From Pelomonas sp. Root1237 (GTDB taxonomy: Bacteria > Pseudomonadota > Gammaproteobacteria > Burkholderiales > Burkholderiaceae_C): 64,000 nt of DNA. The translations under genes and the position numbers were made by a program. The DNA lies in assembly GCF_001425055.1 (NCBI RefSeq), contig NZ_LMDK01000012.1:628400-692399 (forward strand), read 5' to 3'. The notes under the pieces were generated by a model, which made no database searches, was not told the DNA's origin, and was given only the letters and a program-made list of their open reading frames with translations. Shown one piece after another: positions 56,272 through 64,000 of this stretch; positions within the stretch are counted from its first letter, which is position 1; every line of letters begins with the position of its first letter.

Positions 56272-58876
56272 GAGCGAGGCGCCGACCGGCGCAGGCATCT
56301 CCGCGTCACCGCCACAGGCAACCCAGTCCACGCCCACGCTGCCTCGAGGACTGAGCGACGCGCAGGCCCGCCAGCGCTTGTCGCTCCATGGCCCCAACGA
56401 GGTGGGCGACACGCAAAAGCGGGGCCTGGCACGCACGCTTCGCGGTGTGTTCAGCGAGCCCATGTTCCTGCTGCTGCTGGCTGCTGCGGCCATCTACCTG
56501 CTGCTGGGTGATCTGGGCGAGGGCCTGCTCCTGGCTTTCTTCGCTGTTGTCACGGTGGGCCTCGTCGTCATGCAGGAGCGGCGCAGCGAGCATGCGCTGG
56601 CTGCCTTGCGCACGCTGTCCGCACCGCAGGTGCGCGTCGTGCGTGACGGGCGCATGGCACGCATCCCGGCGCGTGAGCTGGTGCCTGGCGACATCTTCCT
56701 GGTCGGGGAGGGCGAGCGGGTCGCGGCCGACGGTATCGTTCGCGAGGCGGTCGGGCTGCAGGTCGACGAGTCGCTGCTGACCGGGGAATCGGTGCCGGTG
56801 GACAAACGGGTGTGGCAGGTGCAAGACGGCCTGGCCATGGCGTCGCCCGAGCGCAATGCCAGTGCTTTCGTGTACGCGAGCACCCTGGCCATCACGGGCC
56901 ACGCCGTCATCGAGTCGGTGGCCACCGGCGCAGGCACGCAGGTCGGTCGCATCGGCGCATCGCTGGCCGCCATTGAAACGGCACCAACGCCCCTGGAGCA
57001 GCATCTGCGCCGACTGGTGCGTGTCTTTGGCCTGGCTGCCGCCGCCATTTGCGCAGTGATCGTGGTGGTTTACGGCCTGGTGCACGGCGACTGGATGCAG
57101 GGGCTGCTGTCGGCCGTCGCCATCGGCATGGCGATGCTGCCCGAAGAGTTCCCGATGGCGCTTGCCGTCTTCCTTTCGCTGGGCGCCTGGCGGCTGGCTC
57201 GCATCAAGGTGCTGGCGCGTCGTCCCGCGGTCATCGAGGCGCTGGGTGCAGCCACGGTGTTGTGCGTGGACAAGACAGGGACCCTTACCGAAAACAGGAT
57301 GCAGCTGTCCCGCCTGGTGACCGACGAGATGGAGGTCGGGATCGAGGCTGGCAAGGACCTGCCCGAGGCGGTGCATCGGCTGCTCGAGTTCGGCATGCTG
57401 GCTTCGCGGCGTGATGGCAGCGACCCGATGGACCGTGCGCTGCTCGCGCGAGGCGATGCCTTGCTGGCAGGCACTGCACACCTGCACCCCGACTGGACGT
57501 TGACGCGCGAGTTTCCGCTCAGCCCCGAATTGCTGGCGATGTCGCATGAATGGACGGACGCAGCCGGCCGGCTTCGCGTCGCCGCCAAGGGTGCGCCGGA
57601 GGCGGTGTTCGATCTGTGCCACCTCGACCCGCAACGCAGTGCCGATCTCTTGGCCCGTGTGAAGCGCCTGGCCGCACAGGGACTTCGCGTGCTGGCCGTG
57701 GCCGAGGCGTGCCCGCCGCGTGGTGAAACGGTGGCGCATCAGCATGACCACGACTTCACGTTACTGGGCCTGGCAGCCTTCGAGGATCCGCTGCGCGACA
57801 GCGTGCCGGATGCGGTCGCGCAGGCGCGGGAAGCCGGCATCACGGTGGTGATGGTCACCGGCGATCATGCGGCCACGGCACTGGCCATTGCCGAGCAGGC
57901 CGGCCTCGACGTGCGTGGGGGCGTCCTGACCGGGGCCGACATCGCCGGTTTCGGAGAGGCCGAGCTCGCCCGGGCTGTGCGGCATGTGCGCGTCTTCGCC
58001 CGCGTGATGCCGGAGCACAAGCTCAGGCTGGTGCTGGCGCTGCGGCGCAACGGCGAGACCGTGGCCATGACGGGCGACGGCGTCAATGACGCACCGGCGC
58101 TGAAGGCGGCTCACGTCGGCATCGCGATGGGGATACGTGGGACGGACGTCGCGCGCGAGGCCGCCGGCCTGGTGCTGCTGGACGAAGATTTCGGGCGCAT
58201 CGTCGGCGGTGTTCGCATGGGCCGGCGCATCTTCGACAACCTCCGCAAGGTCATGACCTACATCACCGCCATCCATGTCCCGGTGGCCGGACTGGCGCTG
58301 CTGCCCCTGCTGCTCGGGCTGCCGCCGCTGATGCTGCCGGTCCATGTGGTGCTGACCGAGATGGTGATCGATCCGGTGTGCTCGCTGGCCTTCGAAGGTG
58401 CCGCCGAAGCGCCGGGGCTGATGCGGCGGCCGCCGCGGCGCACGGACGACGGCATCGTGGGCTGGTCGATGTTGTGGCAGGGCTTGGCGCAGGGAAGCTG
58501 CCTGCTCGCGGCGACCCTTGGCGTTTACATGCTGGCGTTGCAGGCCGGGCGTGACACCGACGTGGCCCGCACGCTGGCGGTGGTCGGCCTGACGTTCGGA
58601 AACCTGATGCTGGTGGCGGCCAACATGGCAATCGGCAACGGGCTTCGCGCCTTGTCCGGTCGCAGCGCCCGGGCCTTCTGGGCAGTCGCCGCCGTGGCGG
58701 CGTCGGCGCTGGCGACCGCCGTGCTGGTGCCAGGCCCGAGGCGCCTGCTGCATTTTGGCGTTCCGGCGGCCGAGGACCTCGTGCTGGCCTTGGTGACGGT
58801 GGCGCTGGCAGTGGGTGCCGGGATCACATGGAGCGGGCGGCTGCGCAGTGCCTCGGCATCGAGGCCGCCAAGCTGA
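56249..58876 (+). CDS. Cation-transporting P-type ATPase (HAD-IC)
   Basis: The 875-residue pump has a cation-ATPase N-terminus (GLSDAQARQRLSLHGPNEV), actuator motif DESLLTGESVPVDK and phosphorylation motif CVDKTGTLTEN. The hinge is AMTGDGVNDAPALKAAHVG. The ion-binding helix M4 motif is PEEFPMAL rather than PEGLP. Ten membrane segments are expected, so it is P2-like, but the ion cannot be assigned. It starts 101 nt after the cytochrome gene, overlapping an SDR gene stub. The first ATG at 56249 overlaps the pseudogene; later starts are possible. Confidence 0.88.
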   Translation: MVAALHAESEAPTGAGISASPPQATQSTPTLPRGLSDAQARQRLSLHGPNEVGDTQKRGLARTLRGVFSEPMFLLLLAAAAIYLLLGDLGEGLLLAFFAVVTVGLVVMQERRSEHALAALRTLSAPQVRVVRDGRMARIPARELVPGDIFLVGEGERVAADGIVREAVGLQVDESLLTGESVPVDKRVWQVQDGLAMASPERNASAFVYASTLAITGHAVIESVATGAGTQVGRIGASLAAIETAPTPLEQHLRRLVRVFGLAAAAICAVIVVVYGLVHGDWMQGLLSAVAIGMAMLPEEFPMALAVFLSLGAWRLARIKVLARRPAVIEALGAATVLCVDKTGTLTENRMQLSRLVTDEMEVGIEAGKDLPEAVHRLLEFGMLASRRDGSDPMDRALLARGDALLAGTAHLHPDWTLTREFPLSPELLAMSHEWTDAAGRLRVAAKGAPEAVFDLCHLDPQRSADLLARVKRLAAQGLRVLAVAEACPPRGETVAHQHDHDFTLLGLAAFEDPLRDSVPDAVAQAREAGITVVMVTGDHAATALAIAEQAGLDVRGGVLTGADIAGFGEAELARAVRHVRVFARVMPEHKLRLVLALRRNGETVAMTGDGVNDAPALKAAHVGIAMGIRGTDVAREAAGLVLLDEDFGRIVGGVRMGRRIFDNLRKVMTYITAIHVPVAGLALLPLLLGLPPLMLPVHVVLTEMVIDPVCSLAFEGAAEAPGLMRRPPRRTDDGIVGWSMLWQGLAQGSCLLAATLGVYMLALQAGRDTDVARTLAVVGLTFGNLMLVAANMAIGNGLRALSGRSARAFWAVAAVAASALATAVLVPGPRRLLHFGVPAAEDLVLALVTVALAVGAGITWSGRLRSASASRPPS

Positions 58877-58922
58877 ACTCGGCGGTTGTTGGCATGGGGC
58901 GCCCTGGGCATCCGAAGGCGGC

Positions 58923-59519
58923 TCAGTCGGCGCTCGCGCCGATCTGGCGCATCCGCTTGAGCCACTTCGCCACGCCGGCTTCGCCCAGGGACTCGACCCC
59001 GCCCACCAGCGTTTCGTGAACCGGAGCGAAGCCGACGAAGCCCAGGATGTTGCGTTCCAGTGATTTCAGGCTGTGGGCACGGAAATACCAGCGGTAGACG
59101 AGTGCGGGCATGCCCATGGTCACGACCACCCTCGCGGAACGGCCCTTGAGCAGCTTGCCGCCGGCCGCCCCATCGCCCGCCTTGCCCAGCGCAAAGCCGG
59201 GGCGTGCCACCTGTTCGAGAAAGGCCTTCAGCAAAGCCGGCATGTCGCCTAGCCACAGCGGGAAGAACAGCACCACGTGGCTGGCCCAACGGATGTGCTC
59301 CTGTGCGGGCAGCAGCGAAGCGGGCAGGGCGCCGTGGTCCCATTCGTCTTTGCTGCGAAGCAGCGGGAAATCCAGCGTCGCCACGTCCATGAGTCGCACG
59401 TCATGGCCCGCTGACCGCGCGCCCTCGGCATAGGCATCCGCCAGCGCGTGGCAGAGGTGGCCTCGGGTGGCGTCAGGGTGCCCGAGGATGAGGAGAACGC
59501 GTCGCGCATGGGTATTCAT
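58923..59519 (-). CDS. Flavodoxin-fold NAD(P)H-dependent oxidoreductase
   Basis: The 198-residue protein is of the NAD(P)H quinone oxidoreductase (MdaB/KefF/NQO) type: LLILGHPDATRGHLCHALAD at the FMN site and LFFPLWLGDMPALLKAFLEQ at the substrate face, then VTMGMPALVYRWYF. It probably reduces quinones or similar compounds by two electrons, limiting radical formation. An FNR-like site lies centred about 41 nt before the start codon. It faces the ATPase convergently and the Usp gene divergently. Confidence 0.86.
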   Translation of the reverse strand: MNTHARRVLLILGHPDATRGHLCHALADAYAEGARSAGHDVRLMDVATLDFPLLRSKDEWDHGALPASLLPAQEHIRWASHVVLFFPLWLGDMPALLKAFLEQVARPGFALGKAGDGAAGGKLLKGRSARVVVTMGMPALVYRWYFRAHSLKSLERNILGFVGFAPVHETLVGGVESLGEAGVAKWLKRMRQIGASAD

Positions 59520-59553
59520 CACCCAAGGCTAGCGAGGTGGAGCTTGCGCCGCG

Positions 59554-59567
59554 TTGCGCGGGATCAA
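59554..59567. promoter_or_regulatory. Weak FNR/Dnr-like site upstream of the oxidoreductase gene
   Basis: TTGCG-CGGG-ATCAA has one perfect half-site (ATCAA) and one degenerate half. It is the weaker of two such sites in this divergent region. Confidence 0.4.
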
Positions 59568-59643
59568 TAGGCTCAGCTTCCAGGGCGTCACCGACTGAAG
59601 AACGGAAGCCCGACCCGGCGGCAGCGAGAAACCCCTGCTTTCA

Positions 59644-59657
59644 TTGACCGGGGTCAA
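59644..59657. promoter_or_regulatory. FNR/Dnr-like palindrome upstream of the tandem Usp gene
   Basis: TTGAC-CGGG-GTCAA is a perfect inverted repeat of the FNR/Dnr/FixK class, centred 77 nt before the Usp start at 59728. This would place a class II transcription start near 59692. Confidence 0.65.
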
Positions 59658-59727
59658 CCACGTCGCCGCCGCGGTCGAGAAACATCTGGCGCACGCAACG
59701 GCGCCACGGCGTCAATGGAGAAACAGC

Positions 59728-60573
59728 ATGGGAATCAAGAGCATCCTCGTTCACCTCGACAGTGGAGTGAACGTCCAGGGCCGCGTGGACGCTGCCGCGG
59801 CGCTGGCCCTGCGGTACGAGGCTCATCTCATCGGCCTTGCGCCGGCCGGGTGGTACGCCCTGCCGCCCGAAGGCGCCGGAGGCGGGGGGCTTGCCGCCTA
59901 TCAGCAGGCGGCGATGAATGAACTGCGCAGCCGGGCACTCGACTGCGCGCGCCTCTTCCAGGAACGGGTCTCGCTCCTGGGTGTGACCTCCTATGAAGGC
60001 CGCGTCGAGATGGGCTATGCAGGTGAAGTGATGACGCTTGCAGCGCGCTACTGCGACCTGGCCGTGGTCTCCCAGCTGAATCCCGACGACGCGTGCAACG
60101 GCCAGTCGGCGCAGATGGCGCAGGAAATGCTGCTGCGCTCGGGCCGGCCGCTGCTGGTGCTGCCGTTCGCGGGCGAGTGCGAGGTGCCGGCCGCGTCACG
60201 GGTGCTGGTCGGGTGGGACGGCAGCCGCGAAGCCGCACGGGCCATGCGTGATGCGCTTCCCCTGCTGAGGCAGGCGGCGAGTGTCGAGGTGGCCGTGTTC
60301 GAGACGCCTGAAGACGTGGGGCGCAATCACGGCCAGATGCCGGGCGCCGACATCGGGCTCTGGCTTGCGCGTCATGGGCTGAAGGTGAAGGTCAACTATG
60401 TGCCCATCAAGGTGGCGGCGGGCGAAGCGCTGTTGTCGCACGCGGCGGACATGGGTGCCCAGCTGATCGTCGCCGGTGGCTACGGCCATTCGCGCCTGCG
60501 CGAGGCTGTGCTCGGCGGCGTGACGCGCACGTTGATGGCCAGTTCGCCCGTGCCGGTGTTGCTTTCGCACTGA
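59728..60573 (+). CDS. Tandem-domain universal stress protein
   Basis: The 281-residue protein has two Usp folds. The first starts SILVHLDSGVNVQGR. The second contains ASRVLVGWDGSREAARAMRD and ends in the ATP-binding-type GGYGHSRLREAVLGGVTRTL. Tandem Usp proteins act as stress or starvation modulators in the cytoplasm. The ATG at 59728 was chosen because the palindromic FNR-like site lies inside the longer open frame. It is one of two usp genes in this island. Confidence 0.9.
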   Translation: MGIKSILVHLDSGVNVQGRVDAAAALALRYEAHLIGLAPAGWYALPPEGAGGGGLAAYQQAAMNELRSRALDCARLFQERVSLLGVTSYEGRVEMGYAGEVMTLAARYCDLAVVSQLNPDDACNGQSAQMAQEMLLRSGRPLLVLPFAGECEVPAASRVLVGWDGSREAARAMRDALPLLRQAASVEVAVFETPEDVGRNHGQMPGADIGLWLARHGLKVKVNYVPIKVAAGEALLSHAADMGAQLIVAGGYGHSRLREAVLGGVTRTLMASSPVPVLLSH

Positions 60574-60654
60574 GCATGCTGGGCGGCATTGCGGCCGCTC
60601 AGTGCTGCTGTCAGGCCGTGACCGGCAGTAGGACGCCGGCGGCACCTTCGCCGA

Positions 60655-61077
60655 CTAGCGAACCAGCAGCACGGGCGCCTTGGTATGGGCCAGCAGGCGC
60701 GCGGACACCGAGCCCAGCACGGCACCGGCGAAAGCCCCGTGACCATGCGAGCCCATGACCAGCAGGTCCGGAGCCTCTTCATTGACGATCTCGGCCAATA
60801 CCTCGGCGGGATGGCCGACCGCGTGGTGCTCACGCAGGCTCCAGCCCTGCATGGCAGCGAACTCGCGCACCGGCTTGAGCACCTTCTCGCCTTCGTCGGC
60901 GTAGTACGTCTGCAAGGTGTCGTGCGGCAGGAAGCGGGCCGCATGCGGCGGCACCTGGGCCGTCACATTCAGGGCGACGAATTCGTGGTGTTTGCCCACG
61001 AGTTCGTCGTGGGCGGCGAGGTAGCTGAGCATTCGCTTGGTGTACGCGCTGCCGTCGACTGCAAGAACGATCTTCAT
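60655..61077 (-). CDS. Universal stress protein, single domain
   Basis: The 140-residue protein starts MKIVLAVDGSAYTKRML and carries the ATP-binding signature GSHGHGAFAGAVLGSVSARL near its end, so it likely belongs to the ATP-binding Usp class. It is convergent with the tandem Usp gene. An FNR-like site (61138-61151) is centred about 67 nt before the ATG. Confidence 0.92.
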   Translation of the reverse strand: MKIVLAVDGSAYTKRMLSYLAAHDELVGKHHEFVALNVTAQVPPHAARFLPHDTLQTYYADEGEKVLKPVREFAAMQGWSLREHHAVGHPAEVLAEIVNEEAPDLLVMGSHGHGAFAGAVLGSVSARLLAHTKAPVLLVR

Positions 61078-61137
61078 GGCGGCTCCTGGGTGAATCCGGG
61101 GCAGGGCAGATCCTGCGCGCCCGGGCCGGGGGCCGAC

Positions 61138-61151
61138 TTGCGCTTTGTCAA
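61138..61151. promoter_or_regulatory. FNR/Dnr-like site upstream of the single-domain Usp gene
   Basis: TTGCG-CTTT-GTCAA has one consensus half-site (GTCAA) and one degenerate half. Its spacing fits a class II activator site for the minus-strand usp gene. Confidence 0.45.
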
Positions 61152-61212
61152 TCGATCCGGCTGACCCGGCCGCGCTTTTTGGGCGGCGCGGGGCTGTCGC
61201 AGCGAGCGAAAG

Positions 61213-61242
61213 CAAAAAAAAGACACCCTCGCAAGGGTGTCT
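61213..61242 (-). terminator. Terminator of mdh
   Basis: AGACACCCT (61221-61229) and AGGGTGTCT (61234-61242) form a 9-bp stem with a 4-nt loop, followed on the minus strand by T8. It lies 40 nt after the mdh stop. Confidence 0.92.
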
Positions 61243-61281
61243 CGCAGCTGGCTGACGGGCGAGCCCGCCGTCGATGCCGCC

Positions 61282-62268
61282 TCAGAGCAGGTGCTTGACG
61301 CCGTCCTGCTCGTCCGTCAGTTCCTTCAGCGTCTTGTTGATGCACTCTTGCGAGAACTCGTCGATGCTGATGCCCTGCACGATCTTGTACTCGCCGCCTT
61401 CGCAGGTGACGGGGTAGCCGAACATGACTTCCTTGGGGATGCCGTATTCGCCGCCCGAGGGGATGCCCATCGTCACCCACTTGCCGTTGGTGCCCAGCGC
61501 CCAGTCGCGCATGTGGTCGATGGCGGCATTGGCGGCCGAAGCGGCCGACGACAGGCCGCGAGCGGCAATGATGGCCGCGCCGCGCTTGCCGACGGTCGGC
61601 AGGAAGGTGTTGCGGTTCCAGTCTTCGTCGTTGATCAGCGCCTTGACCGACTGGCCGTCGATGGTGGCGTTGCGGTAGTCGGCGTACATCGTGGGCGAGT
61701 GGTTGCCCCAGACGGCCAGCTTCTCGATCGAGCCGACCGGCTTGCCGGTCTTGGAGGCGATTTGCGAGGCAGCGCGGTTGTGGTCCAGGCGCAGCATGGC
61801 GGTGAAGTTCTTGGCCGGCAGGTCCGGGGCCGACTTCATGGCGATGTAGGCATTGGTGTTGGCGGGGTTGCCGACCACCAGCACGCGCACGTTGCGCGAG
61901 GCGACGGCGTTCAGGGCCTTGCCCTGCACCGTGAAGATCTGGGCGTTCGCGGCCAGCAGGTCGGCGCGTTCCATGCCGGGGCCGCGCGGGCGGGCGCCGA
62001 CGAGCAGGGCGTAGTCGGTGTCCTTGAAGGCGGTCATCGGGTCGCTGTGGGCCTCGATGCCGGCCAGCAGCGGGAAGGCGCAGTCTTCGAGTTCCATGAT
62101 CACGCCCTTCAGCGCGTTCTGAGCCTTCTCGTCGGGAATCTCCAGCAGCTGCAGGATGACGGGCTGGTCCTTGCCCAGCATTTCGCCGGAGGCGATGCGG
62201 AACAGCAGGGCGTAGCCAATCTGGCCAGCTGCGCCGGTGACGGCGACGCGAACGGGTTTCTTGCTCAT
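61282..62268 (-). CDS. mdh: Malate dehydrogenase
   Basis: The 328-residue NAD-dependent TCA-cycle enzyme oxidises malate to oxaloacetate. Its Rossmann motif is [20 protein letters not shown]. The catalytic pair is seen in [13 protein letters not shown] (Asp) and [14 protein letters not shown] (His), and substrate Arg residues in [15 protein letters not shown]. The LDH-like long form is typical of Burkholderiales. It is divergent from the GntR gene, with sdhCD beyond, and has a strong terminator downstream. Confidence 0.97.
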   Translation of the reverse strand: MSKKPVRVAVTGAAGQIGYALLFRIASGEMLGKDQPVILQLLEIPDEKAQNALKGVIMELEDCAFPLLAGIEAHSDPMTAFKDTDYALLVGARPRGPGMERADLLAANAQIFTVQGKALNAVASRNVRVLVVGNPANTNAYIAMKSAPDLPAKNFTAMLRLDHNRAASQIASKTGKPVGSIEKLAVWGNHSPTMYADYRNATIDGQSVKALINDEDWNRNTFLPTVGKRGAAIIAARGLSSAASAANAAIDHMRDWALGTNGKWVTMGIPSGGEYGIPKEVMFGYPVTCEGGEYKIVQGISIDEFSQECINKTLKELTDEQDGVKHLL

Positions 62269-62372
62269 GGAGATCTCCGGGGACAGTTGATGAAGCTGGT
62301 GTCTAGGCGGCGCCGCGCGCATCGCCTGAAGGCGGGGAAGTGTACGGGCATACCCTGTGCTGCAATGCGCGC

Positions 62373-63101
62373 ATGCCCCCAATGAAGCCAAGGCCGCCCG
62401 CCCCCCTGTACGAGCAAATCCGCCAGTTGATCGTTGCGGCGCTGGCAGCGGGCGAGTGGCGGCCGGGCGACGCCCTGCCCAGCGAGGCCGCGCTGGCCGA
62501 GCGCTTCCATGCCAGTTCGGGCACCGTCAGAAAGGCGATGGACGAGCTGGCAGCGGCCCATGTCGTCGAGCGCCGCCAGGGCGCCGGCACCTTTGTGTCG
62601 ACGCATACCGCGCCGCGCGACGCCTACCGCTTCCTGCGCCTGGTGGCCGACGATGGCACCACCGGCCTCACGCGCGAGCTGCTGCATTGCCGGCGGGCGC
62701 GGGCGACAGCCGAGACGGCGCGGGCCCTGCATCTGCGCACGTCCGAGCCCGTCCTCGAGGTCAGGCGGCTTCTGTTGCGGCGCGGCCGCGCTGTCGTGCT
62801 CGACGACCTCTGGCTGCCGGAACGGCACTTCCGCGGGCTCAGCAGCGAAGTCATCAACGCCTACCCCGGCACGTTGTACGCGCTGTTCGAGGAGCGCTTC
62901 CAGGTGCACATGGTGCGCGCCGAGGAGAAGCTGCGTGCAGTGGCGGCCACCGCCGAGGCCGCCGAACTGCTGGGTGTTGCCGACGGCGCACCCCTGCTCA
63001 GTGTCGAGCGCGTGGCGTTCACCTATGGCGACCGACCGGTCGAATTGCGTCGCGGGCTTTACCACACCGAAGCAGACCACTACCTCAATGAGTTGAACTG
63101 A
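62373..63101 (+). CDS. GntR-family (HutC/UTRA) transcriptional regulator
   Basis: The 242-residue regulator has an N-terminal winged helix ([48 protein letters not shown]) and a C-terminal UTRA ligand-binding domain ([30 protein letters not shown]). It lies between mdh and sdhC, the position of a regulator commonly seen beside TCA genes in this order of bacteria. It probably senses an organic acid and controls mdh and/or sdh (inference). Met at 62382 is an alternative start. Confidence 0.88.
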   Translation: MPPMKPRPPAPLYEQIRQLIVAALAAGEWRPGDALPSEAALAERFHASSGTVRKAMDELAAAHVVERRQGAGTFVSTHTAPRDAYRFLRLVADDGTTGLTRELLHCRRARATAETARALHLRTSEPVLEVRRLLLRRGRAVVLDDLWLPERHFRGLSSEVINAYPGTLYALFEERFQVHMVRAEEKLRAVAATAEAAELLGVADGAPLLSVERVAFTYGDRPVELRRGLYHTEADHYLNELN

Positions 63102-63145
63102 ATCTGACAATGCCGCAGTGCAGCAAGTGCGAAGGTTGACGGGGA

Positions 63146-63158
63146 TCTAGGCCCTAGA
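63146..63158. promoter_or_regulatory. Perfect palindrome in front of sdhC, candidate GntR operator
   Basis: TCTAGG-C-CCTAGA is a perfect 6-bp inverted repeat. The right half overlaps TAGAAT (63155-63160), a plausible -10 box, 36 nt before the sdhC ATG. The adjacent GntR-type gene makes it a candidate binding site. Confidence 0.5.
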
Positions 63159-63194
63159 ATCTTTCGGTTTCACATTGATTACGCAGGCTCGACC

Positions 63195-63623
63195 ATGACG
63201 GACAGTGTCAAGAAAAGACCGGTCTATACCAATATTCACGTCACACAGATCGTCAGCTACCGCCTCCCGCCTGCCGGCATCGTCTCCATCCTGCATCGCA
63301 TCAGCGGCTTTCTGATGTTCCTGCTGCTGCCCTTCGTGGTCTGGATGCTGGACAGCAGCCTGAGCACGGAAATCTCCTTCGAGACCTTCACGAACGTGTT
63401 CGTGGCCGGCTTCGCAGGCATCCCGGGCTGGTTCGTCAAGCTGGTGGCGCTGGGCCTGATCTGGGGCTATCTGTTCCATTTCATCGCCGGCGTGCGCCAC
63501 CTGTGGATGGACGCGACGCACAGCGTCAGCAAGGCCCAGGGCCACAACTCGGCAATGGTCACACTGGTCCTCAGCACGCTGCTGACGTTGCTGCTGGGCG
63601 CCAAGCTGTTCGGTCTGTACTGA
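63195..63623 (+). CDS. sdhC: Succinate dehydrogenase cytochrome b556 subunit
   Basis: The 142-residue membrane anchor of complex II has three hydrophobic helices. SdhC features include the quinone-site Ser/Arg region SILHRISGFLMF and the haem-ligand-region His in LFHFIAGVRHLWMD. It passes electrons from SdhAB to ubiquinone with SdhD. It is first of the sdh operon, 19 nt before sdhD. Confidence 0.95.
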   Translation: MTDSVKKRPVYTNIHVTQIVSYRLPPAGIVSILHRISGFLMFLLLPFVVWMLDSSLSTEISFETFTNVFVAGFAGIPGWFVKLVALGLIWGYLFHFIAGVRHLWMDATHSVSKAQGHNSAMVTLVLSTLLTLLLGAKLFGLY

Positions 63624-63642
63624 GCCCTCGAGGACAACAACA

Positions 63643-64000
63643 ATGAGTACTTTCGGCTCCAAGCGCATCGTCGTCGGTGCGCATTACGGCCTGCGTGACT
63701 GGCTCGCGCAACGCGTCACCGCCGTGCTGATGGCCCTGTTTACCGTCGTGCTGCTGGTGCAGGTGCTGATGCCCGGCGCCCTCGGCTATGACCGCTGGGC
63801 GGCGATCTTTTCCCAGCAGTGGATGAAGGTCATCACCTTCGTGACCATCCTGTCCCTGGCCTATCACGCCTGGGTCGGCATGCGTGACATCTGGATGGAT
63901 TACGTGAAGCCTGTCGGCGTGCGCCTGGCACTGCAGGTGTTCACGCTCGTTTGGCTTGTGGGTTGCGCTGGTTGGGCGATCCAGGTTCTGTGGAGACTCT
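63643..64000 (+). CDS. sdhD: Succinate dehydrogenase hydrophobic membrane anchor subunit (3' end cut)
   Basis: 119 residues are visible and the stop lies just outside the window. Three membrane helices are present. SdhD features are GLRDWLAQRVTAVLMALF, with the quinone-site Arg, and ILSLAYHAWVGMRDIWMDYV, with the haem-ligand His and conserved Asp/Tyr. It pairs with SdhC as the complex II anchor; sdhA and sdhB are expected next. Confidence 0.94.
   Translation, partial: MSTFGSKRIVVGAHYGLRDWLAQRVTAVLMALFTVVLLVQVLMPGALGYDRWAAIFSQQWMKVITFVTILSLAYHAWVGMRDIWMDYVKPVGVRLALQVFTLVWLVGCAGWAIQVLWRL

Noticed and set aside
63136-63149. FNR-like site TTGAC-GGGG-ATCTA before sdhC
   Set aside because: The right half deviates from RTCAA, and the bases are better explained as part of the TCTAGG palindrome and a -35-like TTGACG. 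Not counted with the stress-island sites.

Overview
The window is about 64 kb of GC-rich DNA from the chromosome of a betaproteobacterium. It most likely belongs to the order Burkholderiales, near the Rubrivivax/Leptothrix/Roseateles group. This rests on the gene families and on gene order: mdh, a GntR-family regulator and sdhCD stand in the arrangement typical of Burkholderiales, and DUF3422, a long FabH form and an AscD-like ferredoxin reductase are all present. No similarity search was run. Coding density is very high and no gene-free stretch exceeds 300 bases. There is no phage, transposase, CRISPR array or rRNA. One tRNA-Leu(CAA) is present.

Layout. 1-6.9 kb: a DctB/DctD-type sensor kinase and sigma-54 activator (minus strand) stand divergent from livHMGF, an ABC importer of the branched-chain amino acid family with no binding-protein gene beside it. 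A textbook sigma-54 promoter lies in front of livH. 6.9-17.4 kb: a DCC/DUF4166 pair, a FadL-PhoD pair, a leucine-type dehydrogenase next to a 2-oxoglutarate amino-acid-hydroxylase-like protein and an AscD-like reductase, an epimerase and a rhomboid protease. 17.5-24.2 kb: tRNA-Leu, cysM, a NUDIX hydrolase, a TusA-like protein, a duplicated 51-nt hairpin repeat, galU, a degenerate 2-hydroxyacid dehydrogenase and valS. 24.4-27 kb: a four-gene operon of a His-rich Spy-like protein, a ferredoxin, a response regulator and an unusual histidine kinase.

27-46.8 kb: an amidase, guaC, a NudK-DUF4406 fusion divergent from a DeoR regulator, DUF3422, FabH, an outer-membrane protein, exonuclease I, a membrane alpha/beta hydrolase, three amidohydrolase modules of which one keeps its metal site, a PAS protein with a degenerate GGDEF domain, a 90-residue flagellar rod-like protein, and an ECF sigma factor with a membrane ankyrin protein. 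46.8-55 kb: acnB, a VapBC toxin-antitoxin pair, a secreted protein, a CitE-like lyase, a chemotaxis receptor and an MgtC/DUF4010 membrane protein.

55-61.2 kb looks like a low-oxygen or stress island: a DksA-like protein, cytochrome c, a P-type ATPase, a flavodoxin-like oxidoreductase and two universal stress proteins, with four FNR/Dnr-like sites in the intergenic regions. 61.2-64 kb holds TCA-cycle genes (mdh, gntR, sdhC, sdhD); sdhD runs off the end. Start codons were moved inward where a ribosome site, signal peptide, promoter or terminator made the longest reading frame implausible.
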